64,000 nucleotides of DNA, from assembly GCF_900104695.1 (NCBI RefSeq), contig NZ_FNSW01000001.1, positions 1,426,001 to 1,490,000 on the forward strand, given 5' to 3'. The stretch is from Paenibacillus sp. GP183 (lineage in GTDB: Bacteria; Bacillota; Bacilli; Paenibacillales; NBRC-103111). The first letter of the stretch is position 1; every line of letters begins with the position of its first letter. Under the pieces are notes generated by a model. The model was not told the origin of the DNA, searched no databases, and saw only the letters and a list, made by a program, of their open reading frames with translations. The translations under genes and the position numbers were made by a program. Below, in pieces: positions 50,673 to 59,845 of this stretch.

Positions 50673-51851
50673 TCATTCGTGACGTTGGACCTTTCCATAG
50701 CGTCCGCCGCCGCCCACTTCCAGCACCAGTGTATCCTCTCTGGCCTGTACAATATAACCAGCAGATTCCAACCCGATGACGTCTGCAAGATCCTCCAAGA
50801 TTACCTTATGGAGTATATTCATCTCCGTGCCGAATCGGGCAAGCAGCAGGTCAATTTTTTTACGGCCCAGCCCTGGAATGAATTCGAGCGGAACCTGAAA
50901 ATGATAAGGGGGGCGATAGCTGGGAAAATAAGGCTCATCCCTGTCAGATAAAGACTGGACACGCTCCATTACCCCTCGCACGATCCTCTTGCCGCCGCAG
51001 AATAAACAGCGTTCTACAGCCATAGCCGATTCATCCAAAATCGATTCGCACTGAACGCAATACGTTCTATGGTATTTGCCAAGCCGCGGGTTCAAGCCGT
51101 AGTTGGCCAGGACCGATCGGCCGTCCTGGTGAGCGAGCGCTTTGGTGAGCTCCGTGAAATTGGCCTTTTGCATCGCCATACGATTATATTCCCTGCCGAT
51201 TTTTGCTAATGAATGAGCGTCTGAATTGGTCACAAACGTGTATCGATCCAGCTCGGAGATCGTACCGGCCATGGCGGAGTCAGCGCTGAGGCCCAGCTCT
51301 ACTGCTGCGATCTTGCTCATATCCAGCAGGTTCTCCATGCGGCTTGTCGCGCTGCCGTACACACTTTTATGCGGTGTAAAAATATGAGCGGGGATCAGAA
51401 TTCCACCCCTCCCGACAACCTCCTCCTGCAGGATGCGAGCCGGTACATAAATCCGCTGTGAGCTAAGCTCCACATTTTTCATATGCTTGCGCATCCAGCT
51501 CGTAAAGTCCTGCATCGTTTGGAGGTCGGGCAAATAAACCAGCAGGTGCGCTGGCCCCATATCCGGATCCCGAACCTCGATTTCGCTGCCAAGCAGGATG
51601 GTCGTTTGATGGTACTGAATCCCGCCGCCTTCCATTTCCTCCATATCCCCCAGATTCAAGTAATGCAGGATTTCATCTTGAACGGTTGGCGAATGGCAAT
51701 CGATAATACCGATCAAGTCCATACCTTTTCGCTCGGATGCCTCATGAGCAATGTTGAAAAAAGTCAAGTGCTTGGAGCCGCTGATTTTCACGGGATTTCC
51801 TTTTTCCGTGCGGCCGATATGAACATGCAGATCTACATAATAGGACTCCAT
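50673..51851 (-). CDS. Endonuclease Q (PHP-domain nuclease, YqxK)
   Basis: A 392-residue DNA repair endonuclease of the EndoQ family. An N-terminal PHP domain has metal ligands in DLHVHIGRT, GIIDCHSP, the GSEIEV region and VTNSDAHS. A C4 zinc finger (CVQCESILDESAMAVERCLFC, 21 residues apart) and a helix-hairpin-helix-like IPGLGRKKIDLLLARFG follow. EndoQ nicks 5' of deaminated bases such as uracil and hypoxanthine. Its start follows the nudF stop directly, so the two genes, one cleaning nucleotides and one DNA, are coupled. Confidence 0.85.
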   Translation of the reverse strand: MESYYVDLHVHIGRTEKGNPVKISGSKHLTFFNIAHEASERKGMDLIGIIDCHSPTVQDEILHYLNLGDMEEMEGGGIQYHQTTILLGSEIEVRDPDMGPAHLLVYLPDLQTMQDFTSWMRKHMKNVELSSQRIYVPARILQEEVVGRGGILIPAHIFTPHKSVYGSATSRMENLLDMSKIAAVELGLSADSAMAGTISELDRYTFVTNSDAHSLAKIGREYNRMAMQKANFTELTKALAHQDGRSVLANYGLNPRLGKYHRTYCVQCESILDESAMAVERCLFCGGKRIVRGVMERVQSLSDRDEPYFPSYRPPYHFQVPLEFIPGLGRKKIDLLLARFGTEMNILHKVILEDLADVIGLESAGYIVQAREDTLVLEVGGGGRYGKVQRHE

Positions 51852-52412
51852 CTAGATCTTTCCGGTGAGCCGGTATACTTCCCAAGCGTAAACAGCCAGG
51901 ATCGTTTTGGCATCACTGATCCGCTGATCGCGAATATAGGCCTTGGCCTGTTCAAGTGTAAGGGCTTCGCAATCCAAAAACTCATCCTCATCCAAATGAA
52001 CTTCACCTTTTGTCAGGTTTTCGGCTACATACAAGTGAATAATTTCGTCGGCAAAGCCGGGAGAAGTTGCAAAGGAGGAAATCAATCTAATGGAGTCGGA
52101 GCGGTAACCTGTCTCCTCTTCCAATTCTCGAAGCGCAGCATCAAGCGGAAGCTCTCCCGGATCCAATTTTCCTGCTGGAATTTCCACCTGATTACGTTCA
52201 AGCGCCTTACGATACTGCTCAACTACGATCATAGTATCGTTTAACAACGCAAGCACGGCTACGGCTCCCGGATGCCTGATGATTTCTCTTGACGCCGTCT
52301 TTCCATTGGGGAGCCTGACTTGATCAACCTGAAGGGATATGACTTTTCCTTTGAAAATCGACTCGGAGCTTAAAGTAACCTCTTCAAATTTGGAATTGGA
52401 GATCGGGTTCAT
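51852..52412 (-). CDS. nudF: ADP-ribose pyrophosphatase
   Basis: A Nudix hydrolase of 186 residues that cleaves ADP-ribose to AMP and ribose-5-phosphate. The Nudix box GKLDPGELPLDAALRELEEETGY fits G-x5-E-x7-REL-x-EE-x-G exactly, and the N-terminal swapped-domain region (VISLQVDQVRLPNG) is typical of the ADPR subclass. It precedes endoQ with no gap. Divergent from mciZ. Confidence 0.93.
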   Translation of the reverse strand: MNPISNSKFEEVTLSSESIFKGKVISLQVDQVRLPNGKTASREIIRHPGAVAVLALLNDTMIVVEQYRKALERNQVEIPAGKLDPGELPLDAALRELEEETGYRSDSIRLISSFATSPGFADEIIHLYVAENLTKGEVHLDEDEFLDCEALTLEQAKAYIRDQRISDAKTILAVYAWEVYRLTGKI

Positions 52413-52513
52413 TCGGCTTGCCTCCCTTTGGATTTGTGAACATGCATAACATGTCCAATTCTTGCATAACGTTCATTATATCAAAAATAAATTCAAGAAT
52501 GAGGAATGCGCGT

Positions 52514-52693
52514 ATGAAAAGCTGTACTGCAGAGCAGCAGATCAGATTGGTCGGCAAGGTATGGGAAATCAAGCGCTATCTGAATCAAGCAGCGCAAAAA
52601 TCCCATGAAGAACTCAAGCTCACTGAGTTTTTGACCCATCAGCTGGCCTATTCGACAGCCAATAGAAAAGTAAAAAAGGTATTCCGCACCTGA
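52514..52693 (+). CDS. mciZ: MciZ homologue, inhibitor of Z-ring formation
   Basis: A 59-residue protein whose core IRLVGKVWEIKRYLNQ closely matches the FtsZ-binding LVGKAWEIRAKLKE of B. subtilis MciZ, a 40-residue mother-cell peptide that caps FtsZ filaments during sporulation. It is divergent from nudF, the neighbourhood in which I recall mciZ in B. subtilis. GAGGA lies eight bases before the ATG. The C-terminal extension of about 20 residues, partly basic, is not in the B. subtilis peptide. Confidence 0.72.
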   Translation: MKSCTAEQQIRLVGKVWEIKRYLNQAAQKSHEELKLTEFLTHQLAYSTANRKVKKVFRT

Positions 52694-52720
52694 AATTCGG
52701 TGTGTGAAATACCTTTTTAA
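52673..52720. terminator. Bidirectional terminator after mciZ
   Basis: AAAAAGGTATT and CACC pair with GGTG and AATACCTTTTT, between convergent genes. Confidence 0.8.
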
Positions 52721-52732
52721 ATCATTTTCAAA

Positions 52733-53866
52733 TCACAGGCCCTTTGTAGACTCCTTAATGATAGCTACTACCAGCTCAGCTGTTTTGACCAGATCACTGA
52801 TGGCAATATTTTCTTTGGTCGTGTGAATTTCATTATAGCCGACAGCCAGATTGACAGTAGGAACACCCAAGCCATTAAAGATATTGGCATCGCTGCCGCC
52901 GCCTGAATGGAAGGTCCTGGAGGTCAATCCCATCGTCTTCATCGCACGGGAAGCAAGTTGAACTACAGGAGATGAATCATCATGCATGTAAGAAACGTAT
53001 ACAATCTCAGAATTAAACTCGCAAGTAGTTCCCGCTTCCTTGGCAGCCGTTTCGCAAGCTTGGCGCATCGATTCGATCTGCTTTTCCAGCTTGGGCTGGA
53101 CAATACTGCGCGCTTCCGCTTCCAGTGTCACCTTATCACACACCACGTTGAGCGGCCCTATTCCGGAGAAGCTGCCGATATTCGCTGTAGTTTCACTGTC
53201 AATGCGGCCCAGCGTCATCTTGGAAACAGCCTTGCTCGCCACCTGAATCGCACTGATGCCATCTTCGGGATTCACACCTGCGTGAGCGGATTTCCCCTGA
53301 AAAGTTATGGCAATTTCGGCGCGGCCGGGTGCTGCTGTAGCTATATCACCGATGCTACCATTGGAATCAAGCGCAAATCCGTATTGGGCTGTGATCCATT
53401 TGGGATCCATCGACCGAGAGCCTTTTAAGCCTACTTCCTCTCCGACCGTAATTATAAATTGGATCTGTCCGTGCGGAATGTTCTGCTCCTTCAATATACG
53501 AATGGCTTCGAACATGACTGCAATTCCAGCTTTGTCGTCACTGCCCAGTATGGTCGTACCATCGCTTCGTATGTAACCGTCATCGCCGATTTGCGGCTTA
53601 ATCGCTTTGCCCGGCGCCACTGTATCCATATGCGATGTAAATAAAAGCTCAGGAATGAACGAGCTGTTATCCGTAGCATCCAAGGTGCAAATCAGATTGC
53701 CTGCTCCATGGCCGATTTTTGACGCCGAATCATCCTCTTCCACCTTTAATCCCAATTCACTAAATTTCTGTGTGAGCACCTTGCTGATTTCTGTTTCGAA
53801 TTTTGATTCGCTGTCAACCTGAACCAGGGAAATAAATTCCTGAACCAAACGATTTTGCTCAACCAT
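52733..53866 (-). CDS. M20/M42 family metallopeptidase (PepT-like, YqjE type)
   Basis: A dinuclear zinc peptidase of 377 residues. Metal ligands and catalytic residues lie in FTSHMDTVAPG, ILGSDDKAGIAV, TVGEEVGLKG, FALDSNG and FHSGGGSDANIF. The inserted dimerisation domain spans about residues 180-285. It resembles peptidase T and B. subtilis YqjE; the substrate is probably a small peptide but is not known. Confidence 0.88.
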   Translation of the reverse strand: MVEQNRLVQEFISLVQVDSESKFETEISKVLTQKFSELGLKVEEDDSASKIGHGAGNLICTLDATDNSSFIPELLFTSHMDTVAPGKAIKPQIGDDGYIRSDGTTILGSDDKAGIAVMFEAIRILKEQNIPHGQIQFIITVGEEVGLKGSRSMDPKWITAQYGFALDSNGSIGDIATAAPGRAEIAITFQGKSAHAGVNPEDGISAIQVASKAVSKMTLGRIDSETTANIGSFSGIGPLNVVCDKVTLEAEARSIVQPKLEKQIESMRQACETAAKEAGTTCEFNSEIVYVSYMHDDSSPVVQLASRAMKTMGLTSRTFHSGGGSDANIFNGLGVPTVNLAVGYNEIHTTKENIAISDLVKTAELVVAIIKESTKGL

Positions 53867-53936
53867 GCACTTTCCTCCAATACTCGCTATGAGTTACAAT
53901 ATGATTAGACATGCTATTCAAAAAGGAGTGAATCTC

Positions 53937-54035
53937 ATGAACCCCAATAAGCTTTGGTTCAAAATAGTGATCTACGTGATGCTGATATCCATTGTCCTGT
54001 CCAGCCTTCTGTTCACGTTCAGCTTATTCATGTAA
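53937..54035 (+). CDS. Prli42-like membrane miniprotein
   Basis: A 32-residue protein, MNPNKLWFKIVIYVMLISI then a second hydrophobic half ending SLFM. It matches Prli42, the Listeria miniprotein that anchors the stressosome to the membrane, in length, basic start (NPNK, FK), the VMLISIVLSS motif and single transmembrane helix. AAGGAG lies eight bases before the ATG. It stands alone between the peptidase and bkd genes. No RsbR, RsbS or RsbT stressosome gene is in this window, so its partner is open. Confidence 0.72.
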   Translation: MNPNKLWFKIVIYVMLISIVLSSLLFTFSLFM

Positions 54036-54043
54036 ATCTAATC

Positions 54044-55480
54044 TTAGTATAATTTCGTTTCGGAATTATATCCCTCCAGGTTTTCCTTGACCCGCTGCAG
54101 GAATCTGCCGCAGATGACGCCATCCAGTATCCGATGATCGAGCGATAAGCAGAGATTGACCATGGATCGGACTGCAATCATATCTTGAATCACAACAGGC
54201 TTCTTCACGATCGATTCAAAAGTTAAAATCGCCGCCTGAGGGTAATTGATAATCGGGTAGGACAATACCGAACCGAAGGAGCCTGTATTATTGATCGTGA
54301 ATGTACCGCCTTGCATATCGTTTAAGCTTAGTTTCCCCGTTCTTGCCTTCCTTGTCAATTCATCGATTTCCCTTGCCAGACCGGCGATATTCTTCTGATC
54401 CGCCTGTTTGATCACCGGTGTGAGCACCGAATCTTCCGTTCCCACAGCGAGAGAGAGATTGATATCCCGCTTCACGATAATTTTATCAACCGCCCATACA
54501 GAATTCATGATCGGATAATCCTTGATCGCACCTACTACCGCTTTGAGTAAAAAAGCCAGGTAAGTCAGGTTCACACCTTCCTGGCGCTGAAATTCATCCT
54601 TGACCTTGTTCCTCAGCACAACAAGATTCGTGACATCGACTTCAATCATTGTCCAGGCATGCGGTATTTCCGAAACGCTTTGGCGCATACGGCTGGCAAT
54701 TGCATTACGCATTGGCGTAACATCAATGAGCTGTTCGCCGCGTCCGCCCGCATAAGGCTCGACCTCAATAAAGGGCGTAGCCGGATTCGCGGACAGATGA
54801 ATACCCGTGGTGCGAACCGGCACTTTGACAGGCACATCAGGTTCCGCTGGAGAAGCTTGCGAGGCAGCAGGTTGTGACACTACAGAGCTTGGACTGTCAG
54901 GTGACCTTGGTACAGCCGCATCGTTTGCCGCAGCCGGATAAGCAGACTGCATTGCGGAAGCGGATGATCCGGAATCCGACCAGGTGGCAGAAGACCTTCG
55001 TGCTTGCCCTGAGGCGATGGCCTGCTCCACGTCTTGTCGCGTAATTCGACCGCCCAAGCCTGTGCCTGCCACTTGCTGAAGATCAATTTGATTATCTTCA
55101 GCCATTCGAAGTACGGCTGGTGAAAAACGATTTCTCATACTTGGCTCCGCATGCTCATCAGTCAAGACCATTTCCCCTTCTTCACTGAGTGAAGGGGAAA
55201 TTGAAGCGGCATCTGCCGCAGAAGCCGGCTCCTCGATGAGGCAGATGGCTTCGCCCACAGCTGCTACTTCCCCTTCGCCGAATATAATTTTTATCAATTT
55301 ACCTTCGATGGGCGAAGGCATCTCCGTGTTCACTTTCTCGGTAAACAGTTCACAGATCACTTCGTATTGCTCCACGTAGTCACCAGGCTGCTTCAGCCAC
55401 TTGCCTATCGTAGCGGATACAAGGCTTTCCGCCAGATGCGGAACTGTCACCTCGGTAATCCGTCCATTTGCCACACTCAT
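54044..55480 (-). CDS. bkdB: Branched-chain 2-oxoacid dehydrogenase E2
   Basis: The dihydrolipoyl acyltransferase core of the BCKDH complex, 478 residues. The lipoyl domain has the acceptor lysine in FTEKVNTEMPSP. After an Ala/Ser/Pro linker comes a subunit-binding domain (SPAVLRMAEDNQIDLQQVAGTGLGGRITRQDV), a second linker, and the catalytic domain with LCLSLDHRILDGVICGRFL. The ATG at 55480 has AGGAGGT. Last of lpdV-bkdAA-bkdAB-bkdB; makes branched acyl-CoA primers for membrane lipids. Confidence 0.9.
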   Translation of the reverse strand: MSVANGRITEVTVPHLAESLVSATIGKWLKQPGDYVEQYEVICELFTEKVNTEMPSPIEGKLIKIIFGEGEVAAVGEAICLIEEPASAADAASISPSLSEEGEMVLTDEHAEPSMRNRFSPAVLRMAEDNQIDLQQVAGTGLGGRITRQDVEQAIASGQARRSSATWSDSGSSASAMQSAYPAAANDAAVPRSPDSPSSVVSQPAASQASPAEPDVPVKVPVRTTGIHLSANPATPFIEVEPYAGGRGEQLIDVTPMRNAIASRMRQSVSEIPHAWTMIEVDVTNLVVLRNKVKDEFQRQEGVNLTYLAFLLKAVVGAIKDYPIMNSVWAVDKIIVKRDINLSLAVGTEDSVLTPVIKQADQKNIAGLAREIDELTRKARTGKLSLNDMQGGTFTINNTGSFGSVLSYPIINYPQAAILTFESIVKKPVVIQDMIAVRSMVNLCLSLDHRILDGVICGRFLQRVKENLEGYNSETKLY

Positions 55481-55578
55481 GCACCTCCTGCCTAATTTAT
55501 GAAACCCGTTTTTCAAGCTTAAAGGATGAAAAATCTCATCATGATGGAAAGTCGCACGGTCAAATGAGAAAGCTCGCT

Positions 55579-56559
55579 TTAAAACATAGCAAGCTTTCTC
55601 ATTGCCTCCTTCAGCTTATCCGTGCTGAGCAGGAAAAACTTCTCCATCGGCGGATTGTTGCCGACGGCCGGAACGTCCGGCCCGCACAGCCGGGCAATCG
55701 GCGCGTCCAGCTCAAACAGCATCTCCTCAGCGATGAGCGCTGAGACTTCAGCTCCAACCCCGCCGGTCTTGTTGTCCTCGTGGACGATCAACACCTTGCC
55801 GGTCTTCGCTGCCGCTTCCAGAATCGCTTCCTTGTCCAGCGGCTGCAGCGTGCGCAGGTCCAGCACATGCGCGCTGATCCCTTCCTTGGCCAGCTCTTCC
55901 GCCGCCTGCAGTGCATAATGCACGGTGATTCCGTAGGATATCACCGTAATATCCGTACCCTGACGCTTGACATCGGCTTTGCCGATAGGCACGATAAAAT
56001 CTTCGTCAGGCACATTCGCTGAGAGCGAAAGGTAGCATTTCTTATGCTCGAAAAACATGACAGGGTCGGGATCGCGAATCGCTGCCTTGAGCAGCCCTTT
56101 GGCGTCGTAAGGATTCGACGGCGCTACGATTTTTAGACCGGGCGTGCCGAAGAAAACCGATTCCGGGCACTGGGAATGGTATAAGGCGCCTGCGCCGGTA
56201 GCGCCGTAAGGCGCGCGTATGACGATTGGACAGCTCCAATCGTTGTTCGAGCGATAGCGGATCTTGGCCGCTTCGCTGATGATCTGGTTCGTTGCCGGGA
56301 AGATGAAATCGGCAAATTGGATCTCGGCGATCGGCTTCATGCCGTACATCGCCGCACCGATGGCCACGCCGACAATGGCGGATTCGGCCAGCGGAGTGTC
56401 CATTACGCGAGCTTCGCCGTATAGATCGCGCAGCCCTTTGGTGGTGTTGAGGACACCGCCTTTGCCCACGTCCTCGCCGAGAACGAACACATTCTCGTCT
56501 TGCCGCATTTCCTCCTGCATGGCGGAGCGGATGGCTTCAATATAGGTGATCACTGCCAT
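55579..56559 (-). CDS. bkdAB: Branched-chain 2-oxoacid dehydrogenase E1 beta
   Basis: The beta subunit of the thiamine-dependent E1, 326 residues. MAVITYIEAIRSAMQEEM, VLGEDVGKGGV, DTPLAESAIVGVAIGAA and the active-site histidine in YHSQCPESVFF are typical. It follows bkdAA by six bases. Pyruvate E1 beta is similar, but the neighbours and order match bkd. Confidence 0.9.
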   Translation of the reverse strand: MAVITYIEAIRSAMQEEMRQDENVFVLGEDVGKGGVLNTTKGLRDLYGEARVMDTPLAESAIVGVAIGAAMYGMKPIAEIQFADFIFPATNQIISEAAKIRYRSNNDWSCPIVIRAPYGATGAGALYHSQCPESVFFGTPGLKIVAPSNPYDAKGLLKAAIRDPDPVMFFEHKKCYLSLSANVPDEDFIVPIGKADVKRQGTDITVISYGITVHYALQAAEELAKEGISAHVLDLRTLQPLDKEAILEAAAKTGKVLIVHEDNKTGGVGAEVSALIAEEMLFELDAPIARLCGPDVPAVGNNPPMEKFFLLSTDKLKEAMRKLAMF

Positions 56560-56565
56560 AATCGA

Positions 56566-57573
56566 TTACACCTCTCCTTCAGCGTACACGTGGAGGAGAG
56601 TATCCTCCGGCTTTGGATAAGGCGCAGCTTCCGCATACCGGGTTGCTTCATTGATGATTTGTTTTTGCTTTTCTTGCAGCTCCTGGTCCTGCTGTTCGCT
56701 CCAGATCCCGCATTCGATAATATACTGCTTAAACTTTTCATTTCCGTCTTTGCCCCTGTGCAGATCCACTTCTTCCTTGGTGCGATAAAGCATGTCATCA
56801 TCGGAAGTGGAATGCGGGGAAATGCGGTAAGTCAACAGCTCGATCAGGGTTGGACCTTCGCCGCGTAAAGCACGCTCGCGTGCTTCCTTGACCACTCGGT
56901 ACACCTCAAGCGCATCGGTACCATCCACTTGAAAGCCTGGAAAGCCGTAGCCGATGGCTCTGTCCGCAATTTTGCCGCTAACCTGCTTGTGAAGCGGAAC
57001 GGATATCGCATATTGGTTATTTTCACATACAAAAATAACGGGAAGCTTATGAACTCCGGCAAAGTTGCAGCCCTCATGAAAATCTCCCTGATTGCTGGAG
57101 CCTTCGCCAAAAGTAGCAATGGTGACAAAATCCTGCTTCTTCATCTTGGCAGCAAGGGCAATGCCCACCGCATGCGGCACCTGAGTAGTAACCGGTGAAG
57201 AGCCTGTTACGATGTTCAACTTCTTGCCGCCAAAATGGCCCGCCATTTGCCGGCCGCCGCTGTTGATATCCTCAGCTTTGGAGAAAAGGGAAAGCATGAG
57301 ATCCTTCACAGTCATCCCAATGGAGAGAACAAAACCATAATCGCGATAATAGGGTAGAAAATAATCTTTCAGCGGCTGCATGGCGAAAGCCATACCCACT
57401 TGACCCGATTCCTGGCCGATACCGGACACTGTAAACGGAACTTTACCGGCACGCTGCAGCATAATGCCGCGTTCATCATATTTTCTTGCCAAATTCATGT
57501 ATGAGTACATTTGTACAGCTTGGTCGTCTGTAAGGCCTAATCGCTGATGTTTGGATATTTGACCGATTGACAT
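56566..57573 (-). CDS. bkdAA: Branched-chain 2-oxoacid dehydrogenase E1 alpha
   Basis: The alpha subunit of E1, 335 residues. The thiamine-diphosphate motif is GEGSSNQGDFHEG ending CENNQYA, and the loop with RISPHSTSDD matches the regulated serine loop of eukaryotic BCKDH. Decarboxylates the 2-oxoacids of valine, leucine and isoleucine. Its ribosome site GGAGG is the end of a family A repeat. Confidence 0.9.
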   Translation of the reverse strand: MSIGQISKHQRLGLTDDQAVQMYSYMNLARKYDERGIMLQRAGKVPFTVSGIGQESGQVGMAFAMQPLKDYFLPYYRDYGFVLSIGMTVKDLMLSLFSKAEDINSGGRQMAGHFGGKKLNIVTGSSPVTTQVPHAVGIALAAKMKKQDFVTIATFGEGSSNQGDFHEGCNFAGVHKLPVIFVCENNQYAISVPLHKQVSGKIADRAIGYGFPGFQVDGTDALEVYRVVKEARERALRGEGPTLIELLTYRISPHSTSDDDMLYRTKEEVDLHRGKDGNEKFKQYIIECGIWSEQQDQELQEKQKQIINEATRYAEAAPYPKPEDTLLHVYAEGEV

Positions 57574-57582
57574 GAAGATTAC

Positions 57583-57674
57583 CTCCTTAGAGTTTTTGCT
57601 TTAGCAAAAACTGACTTCGTAAGCATGATCTCGCTTTTGCTTTAGCAAAAACTGACTTCGTAAGCAATATCTTA
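57583..57674 (-). repeat. Two tandem family A repeats before bkdAA
   Basis: Minus-strand reading shows two units, each with TGCTTACGAAGTCAG and a hairpin TTTTTGCTAAAGCAAAAA that is one base pair longer than in other copies. The unit nearest the gene ends in CTCTAAGGAGG, the bkdAA ribosome site. Confidence 0.88.
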
Positions 57675-57757
57675 TGGAGTTTTAATACCTGGTCCTAAGA
57701 CTTGGCTCTATATCATTATAAACGCAATTGCCAATGAAAACAATTCCTTAGTTTGAA

Positions 57758-59182
57758 TCAGCTTCCAATCGCATTTCCATCCACTGCCAGCATGGCTTCT
57801 CCAAGCGCTTCGGACAAGGTGGGATGCGGATGAATCGTCTGTCCAACCTCCCAAGGGGTTGCATTTAGCACCTGCGCGAGAGCCGCCTCGGTAATATAAT
57901 CGGTCACGTGAGGACCTATCATATGAACTCCCAGGATGTCGTTTGTTTTCGCATCAGCGACTACTTTGACGAAGCCGTCGGATTCTCCGTATACGAGCGC
58001 TTTACCCACAGCTTTAAAGCTGAATTTGCCAACCTTTATTTGATGGCCCTTCTCGGCCGCCTGTTTTTCCGTCCAACCGACATTGGCGATCTCCGGTCGG
58101 GTATAGGTGCATTTCGGAACCAGATGCGGCTCCATGGGATGAGGATTCAGACCGCAGATGTGTTCAACGGCTGCAATTCCTTCGTGGCCTGCTACATGCG
58201 CCAGCTGGAGTCCGCCTATTACATCGCCGATTGCATAGATATGAGATTCGGAGGTTTGCATGTGGCGATTCACGTGAATGACGCCTCTCTCCACCTTAAT
58301 ATCCGTGCTTTCCAATCCGATCCCCTCAATGTTCGCTTGGCGGCCAACAGATACGAGTACCTTCTCTGCGATCAGGTCTAACCTTTCACCATTCTTGTCC
58401 GCTTGCAGAACAGCTTGACCATTTTCCAATTTCAATGTTTCTGTTAAAATCTTTGCTCCGGTGATCATTTTGATTTTGCGCTTTTTGAACAAGCGTTCAA
58501 GCTCTCTGGAAATATCCTCATCTTCCAACCCGACGATCCGTGAATCGACTTCAACAATCGTAACCTCAACGCCAAAATCACTAAGCATCGAAGCCCATTC
58601 CACCCCAATCACACCGCCGCCGATGATCAATATCGATTTGGGCAGCTTGTCGAGATTTAAAGCTTCTTCGCTCGTCAGCACATATTCGCCGTCCACCTGC
58701 AAACCAGGCAAGCTGCGCGGCTTGGAGCCTGTAGCAATAATCAGATTTTCAGAAAGCAGCATTCCGATTTCGCCGTCTGCCTTTTCCACTGAAACCGCAC
58801 CGCTGCGCGGCGAGAAAATGGAAGGACCGATGATCCGGCCGTTCCCGTAAAATATATCAATTTTATTTTTTTTCATTAAAAATTGCACGCCTTGATGAAG
58901 CTGGTCCACAATACGCTGCTTGCGGCTCATTACACCCGGCACATTTAATTCCACGGAAGAAGTCGAGATGCCATAATCTTCGCTGACCTTCATCGCAGCG
59001 AATAACTCAGCGCTTCTAAGCAGCGCTTTACTGGGAATACAGCCTCGGTGCAGACAGGTTCCACCCAGCTTGTCCTTCTCGACAATGGCAACCTTTTTTC
59101 CTAGCTGTGCAGCGCGTATAGCTGCAATATAACCGCCGGTTCCACCGCCGAGCACAACTATATCATATTTGATTTCACTCAT
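57758..59182 (-). CDS. lpdV: Dihydrolipoyl dehydrogenase (E3) of the bkd complex
   Basis: A 474-residue flavoprotein. The FAD site GGGTGGYIAAIRA, redox disulfide in GGTCLHRGCIPSKAL, NAD site GGGVIGVEWAS and C-terminal catalytic pair HPHPTLSE are complete. It re-oxidises dihydrolipoyl groups on E2. It leads the bkd genes; ptb, bcd and buk, which precede it in B. subtilis, are not in the window on this strand. Confidence 0.92.
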   Translation of the reverse strand: MSEIKYDIVVLGGGTGGYIAAIRAAQLGKKVAIVEKDKLGGTCLHRGCIPSKALLRSAELFAAMKVSEDYGISTSSVELNVPGVMSRKQRIVDQLHQGVQFLMKKNKIDIFYGNGRIIGPSIFSPRSGAVSVEKADGEIGMLLSENLIIATGSKPRSLPGLQVDGEYVLTSEEALNLDKLPKSILIIGGGVIGVEWASMLSDFGVEVTIVEVDSRIVGLEDEDISRELERLFKKRKIKMITGAKILTETLKLENGQAVLQADKNGERLDLIAEKVLVSVGRQANIEGIGLESTDIKVERGVIHVNRHMQTSESHIYAIGDVIGGLQLAHVAGHEGIAAVEHICGLNPHPMEPHLVPKCTYTRPEIANVGWTEKQAAEKGHQIKVGKFSFKAVGKALVYGESDGFVKVVADAKTNDILGVHMIGPHVTDYITEAALAQVLNATPWEVGQTIHPHPTLSEALGEAMLAVDGNAIGS

Positions 59183-59299
59183 TTATTATTCCTCATTTCT
59201 GCTATGTACTGCGTCCTATCTATTATATTACCCTTTTGGGGAAGAGCAAATATATTCTTATTTGTGGTATAATATTGAGTAAAACACCAAGGAGCACGT

Positions 59300-59563
59300 A
59301 TGAAAGCGCCATTTTACCGATTTATTGCCATACTTCTGCTCGTGATACCCGGCCTTATGGCCACATATGGTTTTTTAGCAATGAAAGATGCTCTGTTTGC
59401 CAAAATTTACAGCGAACAAGGACATGTGCTTTGGGGAAAATTCACACTGGGCTTTGTGCTCTTTGCAATTGGGGTGGCCTTTATCGGAGGATGGACCTTT
59501 TTCCGGGATCGTAAGCGAAATTATGTAGCCCCGCGGTTTAAGGGAAAAAGAAAAAAAAAATAA
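59300..59563 (+). CDS. yqzF: DUF2627 small membrane protein (YqzF)
   Basis: An 87-residue protein with two helices (about 8-28 and 48-66) and a basic tail KGKRKKK. It matches DUF2627/YqzF, which neighbours the bkd region in B. subtilis. AAGGAG lies upstream of the ATG. Function unknown. Divergent from lpdV. Confidence 0.82.
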   Translation: MKAPFYRFIAILLLVIPGLMATYGFLAMKDALFAKIYSEQGHVLWGKFTLGFVLFAIGVAFIGGWTFFRDRKRNYVAPRFKGKRKKK

Positions 59564-59565
59564 TC

Positions 59566-59748
59566 TCACTCCTCTTCCAAAACTTCCCATTCAATTTGCA
59601 GGTGTTTGTCCAGCCAGCTGCGAATGTTGATTTCAATCGCTCTCTCGATTTCTTCATCCGAAAGTTCACCCAGCTTCTGTTCCTTAATTTCCAAAATCTC
59701 TTCTTTGACAGATTGATTATCAAACGCCAGTGCCACTTTGAAGCGCAT
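59566..59748 (-). CDS. Hypothetical small acidic protein
   Basis: A 60-residue acidic protein (VKEEILEIKEQKLGELSDEEIERAIEINIRSWLDKHL) predicted mostly helical, with no transmembrane segment. I recognise no family. The ATG at 59748 has AAGGTGAT a few bases upstream. Convergent with yqzF, ending two bases from it. Confidence 0.6.
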   Translation of the reverse strand: MRFKVALAFDNQSVKEEILEIKEQKLGELSDEEIERAIEINIRSWLDKHLQIEWEVLEEE

Positions 59749-59845
59749 TCTTATCACCTTTTTCTCGGCTCGATAAATATGGAAATAATCAAACTTTCCC
59801 TTGCCAGCCGATCATTATTTTTTTAGATTATATACAGCTTAGTTT

